The position numbers and the translations under genes are program-made. The notes beneath the pieces were generated by a model, which made no database searches, was not told where the DNA came from, and saw only the letters and a program-made list of their open reading frames with translations. Positions 13,518 to 19,281 of a DNA stretch of 19,281 nucleotides are shown piece by piece (position 1 is the first letter of the stretch; the number at the start of each line of letters is the position of its first letter). Origin of the DNA: JBPOHE01 sp052035915 (GTDB lineage Bacteria; Pseudomonadota; Gammaproteobacteria; Chromatiales; Chromatiaceae); contig JBPOHE010000056.1 in assembly GCA_052035915.1 (NCBI GenBank), forward strand, positions 1-19,281, given 5' to 3'.

Positions 13518-15596
13518 ATGGACGTTCCCCTGTCCCCTTCCGGCACCCCCTTGCGCCGAGTACCGGCGTCTCTCCTCCTCGGCTGCCTGGGCGTCGCGTT
13601 AGCGACCGCAGCGACCGCCGGTGGCAACCTGCTCGACCTCCCATTCGATGACCTGCTTCAGGTGGAGATCCGCTCCGCCGGCAAGCGCGACGAGCAGATC
13701 CGGGACATCCCGGCCAGCGTGACCATCCTGACCCGCGAGGAGATCCAGCGCTACGGGTGGGTCACCTTCGAGGAGGTACTGCGCAACGTGCCGGGGTTCT
13801 TCATCCTGGACACCATCGACGAGCGCCTCATCGGCAGCCGCGGCACCGTGGGTGGGGGCGTGCAGCTCCTGGTCAACGGGGTCCCGCAGCATCAGACGCG
13901 GCAGAAGGCGCTGACCATCCCCGAAATCGCCCAGATGAACATCCCGGTGGAGTCCATCGACCGCATCGAGGTGATTCGCGGGCCCATGTCGGTGATCTAC
14001 GGCAACAACGCCTTTCTCGGCGTGATCAACGTGGTGACCAACGAGATCGGCCGGAACGGTCCCCGGGTCTCGGCAAGCTACGGCAGCCGCGACAGCGGCC
14101 GCCTGTTTGCGCGCCTCGGGACGCAGACCAACGACGGGTTCATCGTGCTCAATGCCGGCGGCTACCGCACCGACGGTCTCGACGGCGCGTACGCGGACAT
14201 GATGGGCCCCGCCCAGCTCGCGCGGTTGGTCCCGGGCATGCATTCGAGTCTGGACGGGGACGTACCCCAGCGGGATGTGAGTCTGGATCTGTCCGCGGGC
14301 TGGGGCGAATGGACGGCGGATCTGCGCTACACGGAAAAGGACTACGGGGTCTATCTGTTCACCCCGAGCTTCGAGAACGGGAACCAACCCCGCCTGACCA
14401 CCTGGCATGCGGCGCTCGGCTGGGAGCACGCCATTGCGGAGAACCTGGGAGTGCGCGCCAGCGCGGTCGCCAGCGAAGAGCGCGTCAAGCTCACCGCCTT
14501 CGATTTCATCTCGCCCGCGATCGACGGCGCTCAGCAGATGCACTACCGGCGCTGGGACCTGGAGCTGGACCTCGTCTGGGACCCGCGATCGAACCTCAAT
14601 CTCCTTGCCGGGTACCGGTTACGGCGGGTGGAGGACATCAAGAACATGGCCGCCGTGCCGCCCCTGGTCGACCAGACCAATCGGGTCGGCACCTTCGCGA
14701 CCCACGACCTGTTCACCGAGGTCGCCTGGACGCCCGTCGAACGGCTGCGATTCGTCGGCGGGGTGCGCCTGTCGCGCCTTCCGAGCTCTTACTCCTATAG
14801 CAGCGACAATTTTCTGACCGGCTTGCGCACTGACGAGGATGTCGCCGTCGACGACCGCAACCTGCTCACCGGCCGCGTCGCCGCCCTCTGGAGTCTGGAT
14901 AGCCACCAGGTGGTCAAGCTGATCTGGGGCACCGCGGCCCAGGACACCGATCAGGTCCAGTTCCCCCAGGCCGAGCGCATCGCGACCACCGAGCTCGTGT
15001 ATGTACAGACGCAGCCCGCCTGGACGCTGAGCGCGAGCCTGTTTCGCAATCAGACTTCCAATATCGTGCGCACGATCCAGCGGGTCGATCCCGCCACGGG
15101 GGACTACCAGGCCGTCGACGACAACTCGGGGGAGTGGACGACCAACGGCCTCGAGCTGATCGGGGAGCTGCGTCCGCTGCCGACGCTGAACCTCGGCGCG
15201 AGCGCCACCTGGCAGCACACCGAGGACCGCAAGACCGGCATCGACCCCGGCTACTCCCCGGCACTGCTGGTCAAGCTCAAGGCGGACTACAGGCGCGGGC
15301 CAGTGACCTACGCCGCGTTTGCCCACTACGTGAGCGGCATGGAGGCGGACTGGAACTTCGTGGGCGGACCGACACCGGGTGTCACCCTGCGCGTCGGCGA
15401 GCGCGTCGACCCCTATTGGAACCTGGGCGCGAATCTGCGTTACCGCCATCCCGGCAATGGGTTCTACGCGGACCTCAACGTCTCGAATCTGCTCGACACC
15501 GAGAGCCGCTACCCCGCCAAGGAGCTGGCCGATTTCGAGCGGGGACTCATCGGGCCGGGGCGGGTGATCACCGCGACCGTCGGCTGGGAATTTTGA
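13518..15596 (+). CDS. TonB-dependent outer-membrane receptor
   Basis: The protein has 692 residues from the ATG at 13518; a GTG one codon earlier is an alternative. A signal peptide (LLLGCLGVALATAATAG) is followed by FDDLLQVEIRSAGKRDEQI, the N-terminal pattern of small TonB receptors. The plug domain comes next, with IPASVTILTREEIQRYG, VLRNVPGF, VLINGV-like QLLVNGVPQ, IDRIEVIRGPMSVIYG and GVINVVT. The rest alternates as beta strands and ends in TATVGWEF, with the terminal Phe needed for barrel assembly. The ligand is unknown. It heads an operon with a YfiR-family protein, a kinase and a regulator, which suggests that it takes part in signalling or that its uptake is controlled by the system. 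The gap to yfiR is 77 bp and carries a repeat. Confidence 0.92.
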   Translation: MDVPLSPSGTPLRRVPASLLLGCLGVALATAATAGGNLLDLPFDDLLQVEIRSAGKRDEQIRDIPASVTILTREEIQRYGWVTFEEVLRNVPGFFILDTIDERLIGSRGTVGGGVQLLVNGVPQHQTRQKALTIPEIAQMNIPVESIDRIEVIRGPMSVIYGNNAFLGVINVVTNEIGRNGPRVSASYGSRDSGRLFARLGTQTNDGFIVLNAGGYRTDGLDGAYADMMGPAQLARLVPGMHSSLDGDVPQRDVSLDLSAGWGEWTADLRYTEKDYGVYLFTPSFENGNQPRLTTWHAALGWEHAIAENLGVRASAVASEERVKLTAFDFISPAIDGAQQMHYRRWDLELDLVWDPRSNLNLLAGYRLRRVEDIKNMAAVPPLVDQTNRVGTFATHDLFTEVAWTPVERLRFVGGVRLSRLPSSYSYSSDNFLTGLRTDEDVAVDDRNLLTGRVAALWSLDSHQVVKLIWGTAAQDTDQVQFPQAERIATTELVYVQTQPAWTLSASLFRNQTSNIVRTIQRVDPATGDYQAVDDNSGEWTTNGLELIGELRPLPTLNLGASATWQHTEDRKTGIDPGYSPALLVKLKADYRRGPVTYAAFAHYVSGMEADWNFVGGPTPGVTLRVGERVDPYWNLGANLRYRHPGNGFYADLNVSNLLDTESRYPAKELADFERGLIGPGRVITATVGWEF

Positions 15597-15619
15597 GCCC
15601 CTGTGACCCCGAAAAGCCG

Positions 15620-15699
15620 GTAGATTGGGGTGAGCTTGCGAACCCCCAACATCGCCGGCCTTGGGATCGAGAAATGTTGGGGCTCGTTCCTCACCCCAA
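15620..15699. repeat. REP-like inverted pair between receptor and yfiR
   Basis: Two short palindromic units face each other. Unit 1 starts with GTAG (15620-15623) and has TTGGGGTGAG (15625-15634) and CCCCCAACAT (15643-15652). Unit 2, inverted, has ATGTTGGGG (15674-15682) and CTCACCCCAA (15690-15699). Each can fold alone (TTGGGG with CCCCAA), and together they form a long imperfect hairpin with a 21-nt loop. The GTAG foot and the TTGGGT/ACCCAA-like core are typical of REP elements mobilised by RAYT transposases. No RAYT gene is present in the window. Confidence 0.7.
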
Positions 15700-16291
15700 C
15701 CAACACCCGTCGCACGACGCGGGCGACGGTTGCCGTCACGGCATTCCGCGCGTTGCGGCGCTCCTGATCTTCCTGCTGTGCTGCGCCCTGACACCCGCGG
15801 CACAGACCTCGGAAGGCGAAGACCCGCTCGCCGAGCTCGAGGTCGCCTACATCTACAACTTCACCCGCTTCATCCAGTGGCCAGAGGCGCCCGCCGTCCG
15901 GCCGTTCGTGATCGGGGTGATCGGCAACCCTGTCATGGAGGTGGCCCTTCGCGTCCTGGAGCGTGACGGCAAGCGGGTCGTCGGGCGGCGCATCGAGGTC
16001 CGTGGCTTTGCAAGCGCGGATGTACTTGATGTTTGCGAGATCCTGTTCGTGGGTGCCGACGCGGAAGATCAGCTTGACGCCATCGTCCGGCGCACGGCGG
16101 GCCAACCGATGCTTCTGGTCGGGGACACGCCGGGTTACGCCGGCCGCGGCGTCGCCATCGAGCTGTTCCGCAAGCCGGACGTCTTTCGCAAGGTCGAGCG
16201 GCTGCGCTTCCGCATTAACCGCTCGGCACTCATGGCGCGCGGGCTCATGGTTTCCGCCGAGCTCTATGACGTGGCGGAGGTGCTCAAATGA
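15674..16291 (+). CDS. YfiR-family periplasmic signalling protein (DUF4154)
   Basis: The protein has 205 residues from the ATG at 15674. A hydrophobic signal segment (VAALLIFLLCCALTPAAQ) begins unusually late, at about residue 27. The mature part has the family hallmarks LEVAYIYNFTRFIQWP, VIGVIGNP, CEILFVG, LLVGDTPGYAGRG and the C-terminal LRFRINRSALMARGLMVSAEL. In Pseudomonas, YfiR is a periplasmic repressor of the membrane diguanylate cyclase YfiN. Here the next gene, overlapping by 4 bp, is a histidine kinase with a YfiN-like sensor, so that is the likely target (inference). Only one cysteine is left in the mature part, so the two disulfides described for Pseudomonas YfiR cannot form. The ATG lies inside a REP-like repeat, and the first residues (MLGLVPHPNQ) are repeat-derived. 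Confidence 0.88.
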   Translation: MLGLVPHPNQHPSHDAGDGCRHGIPRVAALLIFLLCCALTPAAQTSEGEDPLAELEVAYIYNFTRFIQWPEAPAVRPFVIGVIGNPVMEVALRVLERDGKRVVGRRIEVRGFASADVLDVCEILFVGADAEDQLDAIVRRTAGQPMLLVGDTPGYAGRGVAIELFRKPDVFRKVERLRFRINRSALMARGLMVSAELYDVAEVLK

Positions 16292-17778
16292 AGCCGCCGC
16301 GTCTCCCTTCGATCCGCCAGCGCCTGCTGCTCATCTCCGCGGCCATCAGCCTGTCGACCATAATCGCCGCCAGCACCCTGTTCGTCGTAAACGACGTGCG
16401 CTTGTTGCGCAGCCAGATGGTGCGGGACATGGAGGTGCTTGCCGTGGTGGTGGGCAACAACTGCCTGTCCGCCTTGGTATTCGATGTACCCGAAACGGCG
16501 GAGAAGATCCTCGGCGGCCTGCGCCAGGAGCCGCAGATCCGCTTCGCGACCTTGTACGACGCCCAAGGCCGGATATTCGCCCGGTACCTCAGGGACCCGG
16601 GGCTGCCGGCGGGCACCTCGATGCGAATGGAGGATGGCGTCCATCGGGATGTCTCGCTGCTCGGGATCGGCACCGTCGAGGTGTTGCGGCAGCTGACACT
16701 CGACGGGAAAGCCATAGGCAGGATCTTCATCCATGCGCGCACGGACCAACTGGCCGATCAGCTACAGCATTATGCGGCGTTGGCGGGGGTTGTATTCCTG
16801 GTCGCCTTGGCGATCTCGCAGCTGGTTGCGCTGCGCCTCCACCGGCGGATCTCTGAACCGATCCTGGACCTGGCATCGAAGACCAAGGGGATCTCGGAGC
16901 GGGGGGACTACCGAAAGCGGGTCTATCAACCGGCTTCGTTTGCTGAGATCGACACCCTCGTGAAGGGCTTGAATCAGCTACTGGCGGCGATCCAAGAACG
17001 CGAATCCGCACTGAAGGCACACACCGACGCCTTGGACGCCGCTAATACCCGTCTCCGGACGTTGGCCACGGAGATCTCCGTGGTGGAGGAACGCGAGCGC
17101 AAGCGGCTTGCCGCAGAGCTGCACGACGGTGCGATGCAGAAGTTGGCGATTGCCAGTCTTCAGATCGAAGCCGTCGTCAAGCATCCGGAGACGGAAGAGC
17201 ACGCCGCAGGCGACGAGCGACTGGATGTGGGACTCGTGCTCGTCCGGGAGGCCCTTGGCGAGCTGCGGAGCTTGCAGTTCGAGCTGAGCCCGCCGTCTCT
17301 CTACCTCGGCGGACTGCCCCGAGCGCTTCAGTCTCTTGCTGCTCATATCTCGTCGCGTAGCGGGGTTGCGATTTCCTACGTTCAGACAACCGAGATCCCG
17401 GAGCTGCCAATAGAAATGGCAGTGGTCCTCTACCAATGCGCACGGGAGCTCGTGTACAACATCGTGAAACATGCGAGAGCTAGCAAGGCTGCTATCCTTG
17501 TATCCTCTGGTGGCGACGGCATAGATGTCGAGGCCAGCGACAACGGACAGGGCTTTCGAACCGATGACGAGACGGGAGCGAGCGGTGCAAGCGGAGGTTA
17601 CGGCCTCTACAGTATTCGGGAGCGTCTAGCCGTGCTCGGGGGTCTTCTCAGCGTGGAGTCCGGCGCTCAAGGCTCACACGTCACCATTCATGTGCCGATG
17701 GGCGCGGCTTTCTCCATGCCTTCCCGAGCAGATTCTGAAGTGACCGAGACCCCAGAGCTCCGACCGCTCGATCCATGA
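16288..17778 (+). CDS. Membrane histidine kinase: CHASE8-like sensor, HAMP, HisKA_3, HATPase
   Basis: The protein has 496 residues. Helix TM1 is at about 14-34. The periplasmic sensor (35-165) contains NNCLSALVFDVPETAEKIL, then IRFATLYDAQGRIFARY, which resembles the CHASE8 domain of YfiN. TM2 is at about 168-190, then HAMP (RISEPILDLASKTKGIS) and a coiled coil (about 235-270). The phosphoacceptor is His279 in ERKRLAAELHDGAMQKLAI, a HisKA_3 box as in NarX, UhpB and DegS. The ATPase has the N box ELVYNIVKHA, DNGQGF, and the lid GGYGLYSIRERL. All key residues are intact. It should phosphorylate the regulator encoded next (4-bp overlap). Coupling to the upstream YfiR protein is inferred from gene order and the sensor type. 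Confidence 0.92.
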   Translation: MKPPRLPSIRQRLLLISAAISLSTIIAASTLFVVNDVRLLRSQMVRDMEVLAVVVGNNCLSALVFDVPETAEKILGGLRQEPQIRFATLYDAQGRIFARYLRDPGLPAGTSMRMEDGVHRDVSLLGIGTVEVLRQLTLDGKAIGRIFIHARTDQLADQLQHYAALAGVVFLVALAISQLVALRLHRRISEPILDLASKTKGISERGDYRKRVYQPASFAEIDTLVKGLNQLLAAIQERESALKAHTDALDAANTRLRTLATEISVVEERERKRLAAELHDGAMQKLAIASLQIEAVVKHPETEEHAAGDERLDVGLVLVREALGELRSLQFELSPPSLYLGGLPRALQSLAAHISSRSGVAISYVQTTEIPELPIEMAVVLYQCARELVYNIVKHARASKAAILVSSGGDGIDVEASDNGQGFRTDDETGASGASGGYGLYSIRERLAVLGGLLSVESGAQGSHVTIHVPMGAAFSMPSRADSEVTETPELRPLDP

Positions 17779-18413
17779 ACCTCACCTTCTTGCTCTGCGA
17801 CGACCATACCCTGATGCTCGAGGGCCTGACGGCCCTGATGGAGCGCGAGCCCGGGTGGCGCGTGGTTGCCCGGACCTCCGACGGCGCCGAGGCTGTCAGG
17901 CTTGCCGGGGAGTTGACGCCGGACGTAGCCCTGGTCGATGTGGCGATGCCGGGCATGAACGGCATCGAAACGGCGGCCGGGATCAGCGCGGCATCGCCTG
18001 CGACCCGCATCATCGCTTTGTCCATGTACGCGGAGGGCCACTGCATGCATCGCATGTTGGAGGCGGGCGCCAGCGGCTATGTGGTGAAGGGCGAGGCGAG
18101 TGCCGACCTGTTCGGTGCGATTCGCGCCGTGCTCCAAGGCGAGATCTTCGTCAGCGCGGCGGTCACCGAGGGTGGTAATGGTGCGGCGCAACACGTGGCC
18201 GAGGTAGCTCAGAGAAACCTGACAGACCGCGAGCTTGCAGTGCTGCGCCTGATTGCCCAGGGGATGCGCAACAAGGATGTCGCGACACACCTCGGCATCA
18301 GTGTTAAAACCGTGGAGACCTACCGCAGCCGGCTCATGATGAAGTTGGGCATCGACAATCTGGCAGATCTGGTCCGATTCGCCATCCGCAAGGGGATAGT
18401 CTCAGTAGAGTAA
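17775..18413 (+). CDS. NarL/LuxR-family response regulator
   Basis: The protein has 212 residues. The receiver has the acidic pair Asp9-Asp10, the phosphoacceptor Asp55 in VALVDVAMPGM, Ser83 in IIALSMYAEG and Lys105 in GYVVKGEAS, so it is competent for phosphorylation. The GerE-type DNA-binding domain starts near residue 150: LTDRELAVLRLIAQGMRNKD, then LGISVKTVETYRSRLMMKLG. It is the cognate partner of the HisKA_3 kinase before it. Targets are unknown. The paired palindromes at 13157-13219, upstream of its own operon and of the divergent glycine-rich gene, are candidates. It is the last gene of the operon, 98 bp before the terminator. Confidence 0.94.
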   Translation: MNLTFLLCDDHTLMLEGLTALMEREPGWRVVARTSDGAEAVRLAGELTPDVALVDVAMPGMNGIETAAGISAASPATRIIALSMYAEGHCMHRMLEAGASGYVVKGEASADLFGAIRAVLQGEIFVSAAVTEGGNGAAQHVAEVAQRNLTDRELAVLRLIAQGMRNKDVATHLGISVKTVETYRSRLMMKLGIDNLADLVRFAIRKGIVSVE

Positions 18414-18511
18414 CCCACGGCCCCCTCTGGTTTCGGTTTCGGCACTGACAACTTGATGCCTCGCGGCTCTTGGGCTACTGATGCTGTGACACGATCTGGC
18501 TTCTCAATTGT

Positions 18512-18543
18512 TGTGCCGCCGAGCGATTGGTGGCGCATTTTTT
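18512..18543 (+). terminator. Intrinsic terminator, placed directly ahead of the next gene's RBS
   Basis: TGTGCCGCC (18512-18520) pairs with GGTGGCGCA (18529-18537) over 9 bp, two of them G-U, around an 8-nt loop, followed by six T (18538-18543). It ends the receptor-yfiR-kinase-regulator operon. It also lies only 24 bp before the ATG at 18568, so it may be part of that gene's leader. Confidence 0.8.
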
Positions 18544-18552
18544 ACACAACTT

Positions 18553-18558
18553 AGGAGG
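18553..18558 (+). promoter_or_regulatory. Perfect Shine-Dalgarno of the secreted-protein gene
   Basis: AGGAGG lies nine bases before the ATG at 18568, fixing that start. It begins only ten bases after the terminator T-run, leaving no room for a promoter between the two. Confidence 0.8.
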
Positions 18559-18567
18559 ATGGTGCAA

Positions 18568-19281
18568 ATGAGACGAGGAATTCAGCGCTTGGTACTGACT
18601 TGTGTGTTGGCGCTGGCCGGCTTCGGGGTCATCGCCGCCGATTCCATCGAGACTCGGCCGCTGCAATTCGCGAAAGGGGCTTCGTCAGCTTCGGTGAAGG
18701 GCTCACTCAAGGGCTACAACACGATCGACTATAAGCTGCGCGCCAAGGCCGGGCAGACTATGAGCGTCTCGCTGAAGACCTCGAACACCGCCAACTACTT
18801 CAACGTGCTCCCACCTGGCTCCGTGGATGTGGCCATCTTTGTGGGTTCCACCAGCGGCAACGAGTGGACGGGCTCCCTCCCGTCCGACGGTGAATACAGC
18901 ATCCGCGTCTATTTGATGCGTAGTGCGGCCCGCCGCAACGAGACAGCCAATTTTACCCTCACCGTCGGCATCAGCGGCGCCGCTTCATCCGATTTGGGGG
19001 CGGCTCCGGCGAGCGACGCCAAGGTCAAGGGCACGCCTTACCACGCTACCGGCCAGGTGCCCTGTTCAATGGAAGGGGCACCCCAGGGTTCGACCCAGTG
19101 CGATTTCGGCGTGATCCGGGGTAATCCGGGCAATGCCAAGGTGCATGTGACGCCCCCGGGTGGCCTCAAACGGGTGTTGATCTTCAGTGGAACCAGGGTG
19201 TCCTCGGACTCTGGCTCCAAGGTGAAGACCCGGAAAAGCGGCGATCTCTGGGTGATCGATGTCAACGACTATGAGCACTAC
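18568..19281 (+). CDS. Secreted two-domain protein, lysozyme-inhibitor-like first domain (C-terminus cut)
   Basis: The first 238 residues are visible, with no stop before the window end. A Sec signal peptide (LVLTCVLALAGFGVIAA, then DSIETRP) is followed by a first domain at about 27-133 with FAKGASSASVKGSLKG, KAGQTMSVSLKTSNTANYFN, VLPPGS, WTGSLPSDGEYSIRVYLMR and ARRNETANFTL. This pattern is found in small periplasmic proteins related to inhibitors of g-type lysozyme and in proteins loosely annotated as DNA breaking-rejoining proteins. I follow the former only as a resemblance. A second domain from about 150 (CSMEGAPQGSTQCDFGVIRG, VTPPGGLKRVLIFSG, LWVIDVNDYEHY) resembles the C-terminal domain of the secreted protein at 10918-11571. 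By that alignment only 10-15 residues may be missing. A perfect AGGAGG supports the start. Confidence 0.85.
   Translation, partial: MRRGIQRLVLTCVLALAGFGVIAADSIETRPLQFAKGASSASVKGSLKGYNTIDYKLRAKAGQTMSVSLKTSNTANYFNVLPPGSVDVAIFVGSTSGNEWTGSLPSDGEYSIRVYLMRSAARRNETANFTLTVGISGAASSDLGAAPASDAKVKGTPYHATGQVPCSMEGAPQGSTQCDFGVIRGNPGNAKVHVTPPGGLKRVLIFSGTRVSSDSGSKVKTRKSGDLWVIDVNDYEHY

Noticed and set aside
13599..14543. A 314-codon minus frame
   Set aside because: It is antisense to the receptor plug domain and has no supporting signal.
14619..15803. A 394-codon open frame on the minus strand
   Set aside because: It is antisense to the TonB receptor and the start of yfiR, with no recognisable motif or ribosome binding site.

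Overview
The window comes from a GC-rich Gram-negative bacterium. LolA-like, LpxL-like, TonB-dependent receptor and YfiR-type genes point to an outer membrane. The combination of an aryl-polyene-type cluster, a C-terminal exosortase-like sorting signal and YfiR/TonB-receptor signalling fits a gammaproteobacterium, perhaps of the Chromatiales. That placement is inference, because no rRNA or other phylogenetic marker is present.

Region 1 (1-9828, minus strand) is one tightly packed operon of twelve genes, read right to left: ACP, ketosynthase, second ACP, polytopic membrane protein, AMP-dependent acyl ligase, hot-dog dehydratase, LpxL-type acyltransferase, LolA-like carrier, MMPL/RND exporter, alpha/beta hydrolase, membrane-anchored NodB-type deacetylase and a SAM methyltransferase cut by the window edge. 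Most junctions are 4-14 bp overlaps. This is the core of an aryl polyene (APE/xanthomonadin-like) pathway: an aryl acid is activated and loaded on an ACP, extended, dehydrated, transferred to a lipid and exported to the outer membrane. The ketoreductase, second ketosynthase and aromatic ammonia lyase expected for such a pathway are not in view and may lie to the left.

Region 2 (9829-13517) holds the conserved UPF0178 gene yaiI (+), a 0.4-kb stretch without a supported gene, a secreted protein (-), a short signal-peptide-like ORF (-), and a glycine-rich secreted protein with a C-terminal Pro/hydrophobic/Arg sorting signal (-). The 0.5-kb divergent gap before the next operon holds a 203-bp segment bounded by 13-bp inverted repeats. 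Inside it are two related AT-rich palindromes 41 bp apart.

Region 3 (13518-18413, plus) is a four-gene signalling operon: TonB-dependent receptor, YfiR-family periplasmic protein, membrane histidine kinase with a CHASE8-like sensor, and a NarL/LuxR-type response regulator. The last three overlap by 4 bp. A REP-like inverted pair lies between receptor and yfiR and supplies the only ATG visible for yfiR. The arrangement suggests that YfiR here gates a kinase rather than the diguanylate cyclase known from Pseudomonas.

Region 4 (18414-19281) contains a strong intrinsic terminator just ahead of the ribosome binding site of a secreted protein that runs off the right edge. Its second domain resembles the C-terminal domain of the secreted protein at 10918-11571.
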